From positions 1 to 64,000 of the forward strand of contig DATLJB010000005.1 of NCBI GenBank assembly GCA_035539075.1: a stretch of 64,000 nt of DNA, given 5' to 3'. Below, in pieces: positions 1 to 8,959 of this stretch. A model generated the notes under the pieces. The model was not told the DNA's origin. It did not search any database and saw only the letters and a list, made by a program, of their open reading frames with translations. Made by a program: the position numbers and the translations under genes. The DNA comes from Dongia_B sp035539075 (GTDB lineage Bacteria; Pseudomonadota; Alphaproteobacteria; Dongiales; Dongiaceae). Positions within the stretch are counted from its first letter, which is position 1, and each line of letters opens with the position of its first letter.

Positions 1-1
1 G

Positions 2-271
2 CAGGGTCGCCTGGCCGAACATCCGCAACTGGCGGAAATCGCCCGCAAGCATGGCGCCGCGCCGGCGCAAGTGGCGCTGAAATGGCTGCTCGACCAGGAA
101 GGTGTTGCCGCCATCCCGAAGGCGCAGCGGCGCGAGAGCCAGCAGGCCAATCTCGATGCCTGGAAACTGACGCTGGACGATGCCGACCGCCGGGTGATTG
201 CCGGACTGCCGAAGAACCAGCGTCTGGTCAATCCGGGCTTCGCGCCGGCCTGGGATAAGCCGGCCGCCTAA
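2..271 (+). CDS. Aldo/keto reductase, C-terminal part (5' truncated by window)
   Basis: The reading frame is open from the first bases and ends at a TAA at 269-271, so the gene begins upstream of the window. The visible ~89 residues have the classic end of an aldo/keto reductase: a histidine-containing helix, the PAQVALKWLL motif, the GVAAIPKA segment that helps bind the NADPH 2'-phosphate, then E-x-x-x-A-N-L-x-A and a final PAWD. The family reduces small aldehydes and ketones, including 2,5-diketo-gluconate, with NADPH in the cytosol. Substrate cannot be judged because the active-site tetrad lies outside the window. It lies 82 bp upstream of an NmrA-like reductase on the same strand and may share its transcript. 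Confidence 0.85.
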   Translation, partial: QGRLAEHPQLAEIARKHGAAPAQVALKWLLDQEGVAAIPKAQRRESQQANLDAWKLTLDDADRRVIAGLPKNQRLVNPGFAPAWDKPAA

Positions 272-353
272 GCTCGCCAACCTCCAAGCCTCCGCCACCG
301 ATCCCGCGCAGCCGGATCGGCAGCGCTCCCGCTTTATCTGAATGGAGATCATC

Positions 354-1220
354 ATGTACGCCATTACCGGAATCACCGGTCAAGTCGGTGGTGCCGTCGC
401 ACGCACCCTGCTGGCCGCGGGTCACCCCGTCCGCGCCGTCTTGCGCGACCGCGCGAAGGCCGCCTTCTGGTCGGCGAAAGGCTGCGACGTCGCGCTGGCC
501 GACATGACCGATCTGCCGGCCCTCACGGCTGCCTTCAGGGATACGGCCGGTGTCTTCATCCTGCTGCCGCCGGTCTTCGACCCGCAGCCTGGCTTTCCCG
601 AGGCACGGCAACTGATCGATACCGTGCAGCGGGCCTTGGCGGCGGCGCGGCCGCAAAAGGTGACCTGCCTCTCCACCATCGGCGCGCAGGCAAAGCAGAC
701 CAATCTGTTGAGCCAGCTCTCGCTGCTGGAACAGGAGTTGAGCAAGCTGCCGATGCCAATCGACTTCCTGCGGCCCGGCTGGTTCCTGGAGAACACGCTA
801 TGGGACCTGGCCCCGGCGCGCGACAACGGCGTCATCCACAGCTTCCTGCAGCCGCTTGACCGGAAGATCCCGATGGTGGCGACGGCCGATGTCGGCCGCA
901 CGGCCGCTGAATTGCTGCTGCAGGACTGGCGCGGCAAACGGGTCGTCGAGCTGGAAGGTCCGCGGCGCGTCAGCCCGAATGACCTCGCCGCCGGCCTTGC
1001 CAAGGTCCTCGGCCGTCCGGTCAGGGCGGAGCCGGTGGCGCGTGCAAGCTGGGAGGATCTCTTCCGCGGTCAGGGCATGCGAAACCCGCTGCCGCGCATG
1101 CGGATGCTGGACGGCTTCAATGAAGGCTGGATCGATTTCGAAGGCGGCGCCGCGGCCACCGTCAAAGGGACGGTCGGCTTGGAGACGGTGCTGCAGGAGC
1201 TGGCGTCACGCGCCGGCTAG
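354..1220 (+). CDS. NmrA/SDR-like NAD(P)-binding protein
   Basis: The 288-residue product starts MYAITGITGQVGG, an N-terminal Rossmann strand and glycine loop of the atypical short-chain dehydrogenase (NmrA/HSCARG-like) group. I chose ATG 354 because GGAG sits 7 bases upstream; the in-frame ATG at 342 overlaps that ribosome binding site. Members are either NAD(P)H-dependent reductases or redox-sensing proteins; no canonical YxxxK is obvious, so a sensor or quinone-reductase-like role is possible. The last 15 bases overlap the convergent chromate transporter gene. It sits behind an aldo/keto reductase, suggesting a small redox operon. Function beyond fold is inferred. Confidence 0.8.
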   Translation: MYAITGITGQVGGAVARTLLAAGHPVRAVLRDRAKAAFWSAKGCDVALADMTDLPALTAAFRDTAGVFILLPPVFDPQPGFPEARQLIDTVQRALAAARPQKVTCLSTIGAQAKQTNLLSQLSLLEQELSKLPMPIDFLRPGWFLENTLWDLAPARDNGVIHSFLQPLDRKIPMVATADVGRTAAELLLQDWRGKRVVELEGPRRVSPNDLAAGLAKVLGRPVRAEPVARASWEDLFRGQGMRNPLPRMRMLDGFNEGWIDFEGGAAATVKGTVGLETVLQELASRAG

Positions 1221-2570
1221 ACGCAGCAGGACGATGCCGGCGAGGGCGCAGCCCGCCAGGGTCGGCATCATGCCGAGCTTGAAGCGCAGCATGGCGATCA
1301 TGGCCGCCGCCGCCAGCAGGGCGGCGCGCCAGTCGATCGAGGCGAGGTGCGGCAGGTCGGGGCCGATTCCGGCGATGCCGACGCGGCGTATCTCGCGAAA
1401 GATCACATGCAGCGCGAACCACAAAGCGAGGTTCATGATCACCCCGACCACGGCCGCGGTAATGGCAGAGAGCGCGGCCGAGATCGCGCGGTTGCCGCGC
1501 AAGGCTTCGACATAGGGGCCGCCGAGGAAGATCCACAGGAAACAGGGTGCGAAGGTGACCCAGGTGGTCAGCATTGCGCCGCAGAAAGCCGCGAGCAGCG
1601 GATCGAGGCCGCCGGGATGGCGATAGGCGGCGACGAAGCCGACGAATTGCAGCACCATGAGAAGCGGCCCCGGTGTCGTCTCGGCCAGGCCGAGACCGTC
1701 GATCATGGTGCCGGGCGGCAGCCAGCCGAAGCCGGTAACGGCGGCCTGCGCCACATAAGCTAGCACGGCATAGGCGCCACCGAAGGTGACGACGGCCATG
1801 CCGCTGAAGAAGGCGCCGAGCTGCGTCCAGATGCTGGAAGATCCCGTCAGCAGCCACAGCAGCAGGACCGGGCCGAGCCAGATCGGCAGCCAGGTGGCGA
1901 GCACGATCAAGGCGCGGCGGCGTGACGGCGTCGCATGCGACAGTTCCCCGCGCGCAAACATGGCATCGACGATTCCGGTCGTTTCCGGCCCTGCCTTGCC
2001 GCCGTGATTGTTCGCGGGGGTGAAGAGCCGCGGCGCCCAGCGACTGCCGAGCCAGCCGGTCAGGCCCGCCAGCAGGACGATCAGCGGAAAGGGCAGGTGC
2101 AGCGCATAGATGCCGAGAAAGGCGGCTACCGCCACGACCCGCATCGCGCGATTCTTCAAGGCGCGCCGGCCGATCCGCAACATCGCCTCGACGACGACGG
2201 CGAGCACCGCCGCCTTGATGCCGAAAAACAGCGCGTCGATCAGCGGCACTTCGCGGTAGAGCACATAGAGCGTGCTGAGACCCAGCATCACCAGCGCGCC
2301 CGGCAACACGAAGAGGATGCCCGCCATCAAGCCGCCCGCCGTGCGATGCAGCAGCCAGCCGATATAGGTGGCGAGCTGCTGCGCTTCCGGTCCCGGCAGC
2401 AGCATGCAGTAGTTGAGCGCATGCAGGAATCGCTCCTCGCCGATCCAGCGCCGCTCTTCCACCAGTTCCTTGTGCATGAGGGCTATCTGCCCGGCGGGAC
2501 CGCCGAAGCTCAGCAGGCCGATCTTGCCCCAGACCTTGAAGGCGGTGGCAAAGCTCGGCTTGTCGGGCAT
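1206..2570 (-). CDS. chrA: Chromate transporter ChrA, two-domain type
   Basis: A 454-residue integral membrane protein with two homologous CHR domains. The first opens with GLLSFGGPAGQIALMH and the second with a matching VTFGGAYAVLAYV segment near the middle, followed by GLAETTPGPLLM; these SFGGP/TPGP motifs define the chromate ion transporter family, which exports chromate across the inner membrane. Roughly ten to twelve hydrophobic segments are visible. Start ATG 2570 gives the usual short N-terminus. A TTG at 2627 would add 19 residues and overlap the upstream stop, so translation may instead be coupled there. It lies directly downstream of the rhodanese-ChrB gene, forming a chromate resistance operon. 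The 3' end overlaps the convergent NmrA gene by 15 bp. Confidence 0.92.
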   Translation of the reverse strand: MPDKPSFATAFKVWGKIGLLSFGGPAGQIALMHKELVEERRWIGEERFLHALNYCMLLPGPEAQQLATYIGWLLHRTAGGLMAGILFVLPGALVMLGLSTLYVLYREVPLIDALFFGIKAAVLAVVVEAMLRIGRRALKNRAMRVVAVAAFLGIYALHLPFPLIVLLAGLTGWLGSRWAPRLFTPANNHGGKAGPETTGIVDAMFARGELSHATPSRRRALIVLATWLPIWLGPVLLLWLLTGSSSIWTQLGAFFSGMAVVTFGGAYAVLAYVAQAAVTGFGWLPPGTMIDGLGLAETTPGPLLMVLQFVGFVAAYRHPGGLDPLLAAFCGAMLTTWVTFAPCFLWIFLGGPYVEALRGNRAISAALSAITAAVVGVIMNLALWFALHVIFREIRRVGIAGIGPDLPHLASIDWRAALLAAAAMIAMLRFKLGMMPTLAGCALAGIVLLRLAGA

Positions 2571-2623
2571 CCGCTGGTCGGGTGCGATGCCCGGCGCGAA
2601 TTCGGTCGGCAACCCGGTTCCCC

Positions 2624-3442
2624 TCAAGACATTCTTGCGCCGGCCGGCCAGTCATGCGTCTCCCCGACGGCGTCCCGGCACCAGCGATAGAAGGCGTCAT
2701 AAAGCGACATGCTTGCATTGAGCTGTTCGAGATCGTCGCGATACATGCGCGACAATCCAAGCGACGCCGCCAGCAGTCCGGGCGCCTGTGGTGACAATTC
2801 AAGCCGGGCGGTGTCGGCGGCGCGGACGATGGTCGCCAGATGGTCCAGCGGCTTCGACCGGAGGTCGAATTCCGCGATCATCGTATCGAAGGTGCAGGCT
2901 TCGCCGCGATGGCTCCAGAAGACGCCCTCGATATCGAATGGCGTTGCCTGAAAATGCTCGGCGACGGCCGGCACTTCCGCGGCATTGACGAAGAGAAAGG
3001 CGGCATCGGGGTCGATGAAGCGGCGAATGAGCCAAGGGCAGGCGATGCGATCGATCTTGGGCCTGCTGCGCGTGACCCATACCGTCTGTCCGGCGGCGTT
3101 GCGCGACGGCAGAACGGCGGGGGCTACCAGCAAGCCGCCGGCATCGCGCCATGCCTCGAAGCCGCCCTCCAAGGTCTCGGCGCCGACGCCGTATTGACGC
3201 AGCCAGGCTGCCACACCCTGGCTGAGCTTCAATCCGCGCTGGCAGACAATGACGACATTTTGGCCGGTGAACTTGCCGGCCCAATCTGCAACCGAGCGAT
3301 AGTCAAGGCGATAGGAGGCCGGCAGAATGCGCGGATCGGCGGAGATATCCTCGGCGAGGCGCACATCGATCACGCTTGGCGCGGCCGGCGTGCCGATGAG
3401 ACGAGATAACTGGCTGACGGTGATTTCAGTTGTCGACGGCAT
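2624..3442 (-). CDS. Rhodanese-ChrB fusion, chromate resistance protein
   Basis: This 272-residue protein has an N-terminal rhodanese domain (about residues 5-115) with the active-site loop CQRGLK, catalytic Cys67, and a C-terminal ChrB-like domain beginning near VWVTRSRPKIDRIACPWLIRRFID. The RPKxDRxACPWLIRRFID motif is diagnostic of the chromate-resistance ChrB C-terminal family. It is the first gene of a two-gene operon with chrA. ChrB proteins are associated with chromate sensing or detoxification; the rhodanese half could handle sulfane sulfur or reduce oxyanions, which is inference. The standard N-terminal DNA-binding half of full-length ChrB is absent, replaced by rhodanese, so it probably does not act as a repressor. 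Confidence 0.88.
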   Translation of the reverse strand: MPSTTEITVSQLSRLIGTPAAPSVIDVRLAEDISADPRILPASYRLDYRSVADWAGKFTGQNVVIVCQRGLKLSQGVAAWLRQYGVGAETLEGGFEAWRDAGGLLVAPAVLPSRNAAGQTVWVTRSRPKIDRIACPWLIRRFIDPDAAFLFVNAAEVPAVAEHFQATPFDIEGVFWSHRGEACTFDTMIAEFDLRSKPLDHLATIVRAADTARLELSPQAPGLLAASLGLSRMYRDDLEQLNASMSLYDAFYRWCRDAVGETHDWPAGARMS

Positions 3443-3754
3443 GAGCGTCCATTCCTCTGACAGGAAGATGGGCGCGATCTTTAGGCTGCCGCCTCACGGG
3501 GTAATCGCGAATAACCCCTTCTTGAAACTATAAGCGAAATCGGGCCGCTCGCTCAAGCGGGATCGGCGGGCACCCGCGTCGAGGCCTCCGTCGAGGCTCG
3601 ACGGCAGGCGCGTCCTGTAGTACATGACAGCGTTAGCATCTCGCCGGTCGCGGCGTGCCGATTCAGCTAAAATTGCAGCTGATCGGTGCACCGCTAAAGC
3701 GGCGAGGATCGTGTCAGTCTGATTACGGGGGGCCGCCTGGCGGCTGAGTGAAGC
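3443..3754. other. Divergent intergenic region, chromate operon / pyk
   Basis: 312 bp with no plausible gene separate the chromate operon (leftward) from pyk (rightward), so it must hold both promoters. The only symmetric element I see is TCAGCT-N8-AGCTGA at 3663-3682, about 75 bp before the pyk start, plus a GTCGAGGC/GCCTCGAC-like repeat around 3575-3600. No riboswitch or small gene is recognised. Confidence 0.5.
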
Positions 3755-5176
3755 ATGCGTCGTCATCGTCGAGCCAAAATCGTCGCCACCGTGGGTCCGG
3801 CCAGCGCTTCGCCGGAGGTGCTGAAGGCCCTTTTCCTGGCCGGGGCGGACACGTTCAGGCTCAATTTCAGCCATGGCACGCATGAGGACCACGCCAAGGT
3901 CCATGCCGCGATCCGCGCCCTGGAAAAGGAAACCGGCCGGCCGATCGGCATCCTGCAAGACCTGCAGGGACCGAAGATCCGCGTCGGCGTGATCAAGGAC
4001 GGCGGTTTCACCGTTGCCGAGGGCGAGAATATCCGCTTCGTGCTGAAGGGCGGTACCGGCGAGAAGATGTCGATCCCGCTGCCGCATCCGGAAATCTTCG
4101 CCGCCATTCTGCCGGGCCATAATCTTCTCATTGACGATGGACGCGTGCGGGTGCGGGTGACCGGTCTCGGCGACGATTTCATCGAAGCCGAGGTGGTCAC
4201 CGGTGGCGTCATTTCCAACCGCAAGGGCGTCAACCTGCCGGGCACCATTCTCGATCTGTCGCCGCTGACGGAAAAGGACCGCGCCGACTTGGCTTTCGGC
4301 CTGAAGCTCGGTGTCGATTGGGTGGCCTTGTCCTTCGTGCAGAAGCCGAGCGATGTGCTGGAAGCCCGCGGCCTGATCAATGGCCGGGCCGGCCTGGTAT
4401 CGAAGATCGAGAAGCCGGCGGCGCTCGACAAGATCGACGACATCATCGCGCTGTCCGACGCCATCATGGTGGCGCGCGGCGATCTCGGCGTGGAAATCCC
4501 GCATGAGGAAGTGCCGGGCCGCCAGAAGGAACTGGTGCGCGCCTGTCGCACGGCGGTGAAGCCGGTGATCGTGGCGACGCAGATGCTGGATTCCATGGTC
4601 GCATCGCCGACCCCGACGCGCGCCGAGGCTTCGGATGTGGCGACCGCCATCTATGACGGCGCCGACGCCGTCATGCTCTCGGCGGAATCCGCCAGCGGCA
4701 AATATCCGCGCGAAGCGGTCGAGATGATGGACCGCATCATCCGCGCGACGGAGGGCCACAAGCTCTATCGCTCGATCATCGATGCCCTGCAGACCGGCGA
4801 GGAGACGACGGCGCCGCATGCCGTCGCCGCCGCCGCCGCCGATCTGGCCGAAGCCCTGCATGCGCCGGCCATCGTCGGCTTCACCTCCAGCGGCACCACG
4901 CCCGCGCGCATTGCCCGCAAGCGCCCGCCGACGCAGATCCTGGCGATCACGCCGGATGAGCATGTCTCGCGCCGGCTCTGCCTGCTCTGGGGCGCCCATA
5001 GCGTGCTGTCGGAAGATATCCACTCCTATGAGGACATGGTGGAGAAGGCGACGCAGATATCGCTCGCGGAGGATTTCGCGCGGCCCAACGACCTCATCGT
5101 CGTTGTCGCCGGCATTCCCTTCGCCCAGGCCGGCACGACCAACAACCTGCGCGTGGTCCATCTCGGCAATCCCTGA
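3755..5176 (+). CDS. pyk: Pyruvate kinase
   Basis: The 473-residue product transfers phosphate from phosphoenolpyruvate to ADP in the last step of glycolysis. Visible signatures are RRAKIVATVGPAS at the N-terminus, RLNFSHG, LQDLQGPKIR, the active-site loop VSKIEKPAAL with Lys217, MVARGDLGVE and the GADAVMLSAESA segment. Length matches bacterial type II enzymes. The domain order A-B-A-C is intact, and the C-terminal allosteric region has VGFTSSGTTPARIA and KRPPTQILAITP. It is transcribed alone; the nitrilase-family gene downstream is 287 bp away across a strong inverted repeat. No frameshift or missing catalytic residue is seen. Confidence 0.97.
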   Translation: MRRHRRAKIVATVGPASASPEVLKALFLAGADTFRLNFSHGTHEDHAKVHAAIRALEKETGRPIGILQDLQGPKIRVGVIKDGGFTVAEGENIRFVLKGGTGEKMSIPLPHPEIFAAILPGHNLLIDDGRVRVRVTGLGDDFIEAEVVTGGVISNRKGVNLPGTILDLSPLTEKDRADLAFGLKLGVDWVALSFVQKPSDVLEARGLINGRAGLVSKIEKPAALDKIDDIIALSDAIMVARGDLGVEIPHEEVPGRQKELVRACRTAVKPVIVATQMLDSMVASPTPTRAEASDVATAIYDGADAVMLSAESASGKYPREAVEMMDRIIRATEGHKLYRSIIDALQTGEETTAPHAVAAAAADLAEALHAPAIVGFTSSGTTPARIARKRPPTQILAITPDEHVSRRLCLLWGAHSVLSEDIHSYEDMVEKATQISLAEDFARPNDLIVVVAGIPFAQAGTTNNLRVVHLGNP

Positions 5177-5232
5177 GCGCGCCGCCGGCGCGTCGCCGGA
5201 TAGCCGCAATGTGCATTCGAAACATGGCTGAT

Positions 5233-5305
5233 CGCCGGCATCCGGCCGCAGCGGATTGACCGAAGGCTTTTGCCGACAGCGTGCCGGTGCTGCCGGATGC
5301 CGGCG
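5233..5305. repeat. Long inverted repeat after pyk
   Basis: Arms at 5233-5246 and 5292-5305 are perfectly complementary (CGCCGGCATCCGGC against GCCGGATGCCGGCG), and the pairing continues inward as GCA/TGC after one mismatch. The loop is about 37 bases. It lies midway in the 287-bp space between pyk and the amidohydrolase gene. It lacks a T-run on either strand, so it could be a structured terminator of Rho-dependent type, a BIME-like repeat, or an mRNA stability element. Function is unknown. Confidence 0.7.
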
Positions 5306-5463
5306 GCGCAATATCGCTTCCGCGCGCGACCGTGATCGATCGGGCCCCGCCCGCCGGAATTGACCCAAAGAGTTGATTGTCTTTCCGCTTCCGGCCGAGG
5401 AAAATACAGCGTTGCCAAGATCACCAGCCTTGCTGTTCTGCCTGAGACAGGAGAGGGAACATC

Positions 5464-6330
5464 ATGACGATCCTTCGCGGTGGCTTGATCCAGATGAAAT
5501 TGAAGGCCTCGACCGAGCACTCGCCGGCGGAAATCCGCCAGGCGATGCTGGACGCGCATCTGCCGCTGATCGAGAAGGCAGGGCAGGCGGGCGTGCAGGT
5601 CCTGTGCTTCCAGGAGGTGTTCACCCAGCCCTATTTCTGCCCCAGCCAGGATGCGAAATGGTATGCGGCGGCCGAAGCCATTCCCGCCGGGCCTACTGTG
5701 CGGCTGATGCGGGAGCTGGCCGAGAAATACCGGATGGTCATCGTCGTGCCGATCTATGAGGAGGCGATGGCCGGCGTCTATTACAATACGGCGGCCGTCA
5801 TCGATGCCGACGGTTCCTATCTCGGCAAATACCGCAAGACGCATATCCCGCAGGTGGCGGGCTTCTGGGAGAAATTCTTCTTCAAGCCGGGGGCTTCCGA
5901 TTATCCCGTCTTCGACACGCGCTATTGCAAACTCGGCGTCTACATCTGCTATGACCGCCACTTCCCGGAAGGCTGGCGCGCTTTGGCCCTCAACGGCGCC
6001 GAGTATATCGTCAACCCCTCGGCGACGGTGGCCGGCCTGTCCGAATATCTGTGGAAGCTGGAGCAGCCGGCCTCGGCGGTTGCCAACGGGGTCTTTATCG
6101 GCGCCATCAACCGGGTCGGTACGGAAGCGCCCTGGGATATCGGTGAGTTCTATGGGCAGAGCTATTTCGTCAATCCGCGCGGCCAGATCGAGGCGATCGC
6201 CAGCCGCGACCAGGACGAGCTGCTGGTCCATGACATGAACCTCGACATGATCCGCGAGGTCCGCAACACATGGCAGTTTTTCCGCGACCGCCGGCCGGAG
6301 ACCTATCTGGCGCTGACCGATATCGATTAG
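5464..6330 (+). CDS. Nitrilase-superfamily amidohydrolase, beta-ureidopropionase-like
   Basis: The 288-residue protein carries the full Glu-Lys-Cys triad of the carbon-nitrogen hydrolase superfamily: Glu51 in FQEVFTQPYFCP, Lys125 in YRKTHIPQ, and Cys162 in VYICYDRHFPEGWRAL. The context around these residues, notably GFWEKFFFKPG, resembles beta-ureidopropionase (N-carbamoyl-beta-alanine amidohydrolase), which finishes reductive pyrimidine catabolism, and related N-carbamoylputrescine amidases. The start ATG 5464 follows GAGAGGG with good spacing. No other pyrimidine-degradation genes (dihydropyrimidinase, dihydropyrimidine dehydrogenase) are in the window, so the substrate stays open. Confidence 0.88.
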   Translation: MTILRGGLIQMKLKASTEHSPAEIRQAMLDAHLPLIEKAGQAGVQVLCFQEVFTQPYFCPSQDAKWYAAAEAIPAGPTVRLMRELAEKYRMVIVVPIYEEAMAGVYYNTAAVIDADGSYLGKYRKTHIPQVAGFWEKFFFKPGASDYPVFDTRYCKLGVYICYDRHFPEGWRALALNGAEYIVNPSATVAGLSEYLWKLEQPASAVANGVFIGAINRVGTEAPWDIGEFYGQSYFVNPRGQIEAIASRDQDELLVHDMNLDMIREVRNTWQFFRDRRPETYLALTDID

Positions 6331-6343
6331 CGGGTTCCGCGGC

Positions 6344-8269
6344 TCATTGCCGGCAGCTATTGGCCTCGATGATTCCCTGAAGCGCCGGCGGCAGGTCGCC
6401 GGTGGGATCGTCGGCCAGCTTGATCCGCCCGGCCTTGCCGAGCAGGCTGACCTTCGGCTGCTGCCAGGGACCGCTGAGACGGATCGGAATATCGAGCGCC
6501 AGGAAGCTCGTCGATTTGCGGTCGCTTTGCAGCGTGAGGTCCAGTGTTTGCGCGAGGAAGTCGACGCGGCCCTCGCCGTTCAGCGTCGCTTCGCTGCTGC
6601 GCAGCCGCACCGGCGCCAGCGCGCCGACGCCGTTCTTCAGGCGCAGCACGGCCAGCAGACAGCTTACCTGGGCGCTTCCTTCGCCCTTGCGGAAGACATT
6701 GCGGAGATCGATCGAGGCCTTTTCCAGGAGATCGCGGCTGACCCGGCCATTCATCATGGAGATGACGGCGCCGCCGCTGCTGGCCTTCAACCCATCGCGG
6801 ATCGTCTTGCCCTGCAAGGTCAGACTGACGGCACCGGTGAGCTTGCCGCTGAGGTCCCTGGTCGGGCTGTCCAGCAGTTTGGCGAGCGCCTGGAAGTCCG
6901 CGTTCTTTACGTCCAGCGCGGCCGTGAGCTTGCCGCCCGCCTGCGCCGCCGTCAGGGAACCCCTCGCCTGCAGGGGAATGCCGGCAAGCGCGAGGGCGGC
7001 GGAATCGACTTCGATCCTTCCCGGCGCGAGGCTGCCTTCGATCCGCATATCCGCCGCCGTGAGTGATTTGTACCTGACCTGGGCCGCGCTCAGTTTCGCG
7101 GCAAGGCGCGGCGCCGATTTGTCGGGCGTATCGAGCGGCATGTCCTGCCAGCCCTGTGTGGCGCCGCCAGACTTCTTCTTGTCGGCCGGCGGCAGCAGGC
7201 GATCGAGATTCAGTTCGTCAAAGGCGGTTTCGAATTTGATGTCGTCGCTCTTGCCGCGCCTCCCCTCGATGAGATCGATCTTGCCGGTGAGCGCGTTGCC
7301 GCCGAGTTCTCCCTTGGCCTCGGCAAGGTGCCAGAAGTCGCCTTGCCGGGTCAGATGGCCGGCAAGGCCGGCCGCCGGATCGCTGCCAAGCGTGGTGTGG
7401 AAGATGCCGAGGATGTCGCTCAGCTTCGGCGCGTCGATCTTGAGCATGCCGTCGGCGCCATCGACATTCAACGGATCGATCAGGGTGCCATCGAACGTCA
7501 GCCTGGCCGCTTGCCGGGTGAGGGTGAATTTGGCGCCGAAGGGTTTCGCCGTGTCATGCAGCTCGCGGAAGGAATGCGTCTGTGCGGCCAGCGCCAGGTC
7601 GGCACCGTTATAGGCGCCGGTCGCGGCGATCTCGACCGGCTGATCCTCGTCCGAGGTTTTCAAAGTGACCGTGTGCAGATCGACCCGCAGAATATTGCCG
7701 CTGAAGGTGCGGTAGGTGATCTTGCCGTTCGACAGGGCGAAATCCAGCAGGACGGGAAAATCGCCACGGCCGGCGGGTGTCACATCAGATTTCGGCTGGT
7801 CGGCCTCCGGCTGCTGCGCCGGCGGCGCAGCCTTGGCGGCGGCGCCGAACAGCCAGTTGCCGCGTCCCGAGGGATCGCGCTCAAGGACGATCAGTGGCGT
7901 ATCGACGGTGAGCATGCGGAAGCGCAGTTTGGCATGCAGCAAGGCGCGCATATCCAGCGCCGCCGATACTTGGCCGACGGTTGCCATGTCCGGCGTGCTG
8001 CCCCAAGCCGCATTGGCGAGACGCAGATCACGCAGATTGACCGTCAGCGGATCGCCCCAGCTGATCTGCAGGGCGCCAATGGAAACCGGCCGCTCAAGCT
8101 TTTTGCTGAGATAGCTCTGGGCAAAGCCGCGGTAATCGGCGGTCGCCAGGAACCAGATACCGCCGATCAGAAGGAGGAAGACGATCGCAAGCAGTAGCAG
8201 CAAGCCGGTCACCACAGGATGCCGTCGGATGAAGGAGGGTTTCGGATCGACGTCCGGTGCCGTGGTCAT
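6344..8269 (-). CDS. AsmA family protein
   Basis: A 641-residue protein with one N-terminal membrane segment (VVTGLLLLLAIVFLLLIGGIW, about residues 20-42) followed by a large periplasmic region. The AsmA signature is visible just after the membrane anchor (YLSKKLERPVSIGALQI... LRLANAAW) and the C-terminal AsmA domain ends with a repetitive beta-rich section. AsmA-like proteins are bridge-like lipid transport or outer-membrane assembly factors. I set the start at ATG 8269, with CGGAGA five bases upstream, rather than the ATG six codons earlier. It is convergent with the amidohydrolase and follows the MarR-family gene on the same strand. Confidence 0.88.
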   Translation of the reverse strand: MTTAPDVDPKPSFIRRHPVVTGLLLLLAIVFLLLIGGIWFLATADYRGFAQSYLSKKLERPVSIGALQISWGDPLTVNLRDLRLANAAWGSTPDMATVGQVSAALDMRALLHAKLRFRMLTVDTPLIVLERDPSGRGNWLFGAAAKAAPPAQQPEADQPKSDVTPAGRGDFPVLLDFALSNGKITYRTFSGNILRVDLHTVTLKTSDEDQPVEIAATGAYNGADLALAAQTHSFRELHDTAKPFGAKFTLTRQAARLTFDGTLIDPLNVDGADGMLKIDAPKLSDILGIFHTTLGSDPAAGLAGHLTRQGDFWHLAEAKGELGGNALTGKIDLIEGRRGKSDDIKFETAFDELNLDRLLPPADKKKSGGATQGWQDMPLDTPDKSAPRLAAKLSAAQVRYKSLTAADMRIEGSLAPGRIEVDSAALALAGIPLQARGSLTAAQAGGKLTAALDVKNADFQALAKLLDSPTRDLSGKLTGAVSLTLQGKTIRDGLKASSGGAVISMMNGRVSRDLLEKASIDLRNVFRKGEGSAQVSCLLAVLRLKNGVGALAPVRLRSSEATLNGEGRVDFLAQTLDLTLQSDRKSTSFLALDIPIRLSGPWQQPKVSLLGKAGRIKLADDPTGDLPPALQGIIEANSCRQ

Positions 8270-8356
8270 TGCTCTCCGCCTCGCCAATCGGAAGCAATGC
8301 CGGCCCGGCCCGAGAGGTTCCGTCGATCACGCGGATCTGTCAGGCCCGGCATTCTG

Positions 8357-8911
8357 TTAAGCATCAAGGGCCAAGTTGAGCTTCCGCAGCAATTCCGCCA
8401 GTTGCTTGCGCTCCGCCGGCCGCAGGATCTGCAGCAGCGCCTTTTCATGGGCCATATCGGCGCGAAAGGCCCGCTCGGCCAGGCGGCGGCCATCCCTGGT
8501 CAATTCCACCAGCAGGCTGCGAGCGTCATCCGCGGCCGCGACCCGGCGGACGAGGCCGGCCGCCTCCAGCCGCGCCAGCCGGTTGGTCATGCCGCCGGAT
8601 GAGACCATCAGCGAGCGGTAGAGTTCGGTCGGTCGCAGGCGATAGGGGGCACCCGATCGCAGCAACGTGCCGAGCACGTCGAAGGTGCTGGAATCGAGGC
8701 CGTGGCGGGCGAAGATGTCCTCGATACCCGCGCGCAGTTTGAGGGTGAGGCGGCGCGCGCGCCCGATGATCGCCATGCCCTCGGTATCGAGGTCCGGCAA
8801 TTCGCGCGCCCAGGCCGCGCGAAACAGGTCGATCCGGTCTTGTCCCGATCGCGATACTACCGGGCCTGCTTGCCTGCGCCGCGCCGATCGCGACTCCGTG
8901 TCGAGTGCCAT
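8357..8911 (-). CDS. MarR-family transcriptional regulator
   Basis: The 184-residue protein has the winged-helix core of MarR regulators: FDVLGTLLRSGAPYRLRPTELYRSLMVSSGGMTNRLARLEAAGLV, then the wing with DDARSLLVELTRDG, a common DxRs-x-x-VxLTxxG motif. It starts at ATG 8911; a frame extending to 8998 would cover the operator region and is not credible. Divergent to a VOC-family gene, with two matching inverted repeats in the shared promoter, it very probably represses itself and the VOC gene until a small ligand binds. Confidence 0.92.
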   Translation of the reverse strand: MALDTESRSARRRQAGPVVSRSGQDRIDLFRAAWARELPDLDTEGMAIIGRARRLTLKLRAGIEDIFARHGLDSSTFDVLGTLLRSGAPYRLRPTELYRSLMVSSGGMTNRLARLEAAGLVRRVAAADDARSLLVELTRDGRRLAERAFRADMAHEKALLQILRPAERKQLAELLRKLNLALDA

Positions 8912-8927
8912 ATTCGGGCCCGTTCGA

Positions 8928-8953
8928 GATTTATCTTGATGAGAAGATAAATC
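8928..8953. promoter_or_regulatory. Putative MarR operator 1
   Basis: Perfect 10-bp inverted repeat GATTTATCTT-N6-AAGATAAATC. It shares the core TATCTT-N6-AAGATA with a second site 28 bp to the right and lies 17 bp upstream of the MarR start. Symmetry, spacing and location between divergent regulator and target support an operator. Confidence 0.75.
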
Positions 8954-8959
8954 GCTACA

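Noticed and set aside
3494..5368. 624-codon frame antisense to pyk and other long antisense frames (1162-2802, 31879-33597, 35827-37497, 61793-63181)
   Set aside because: High GC produces long stop-free frames opposite genes. They have Arg/Ala/His-rich composition without domains, while the opposite strand has conserved motifs.
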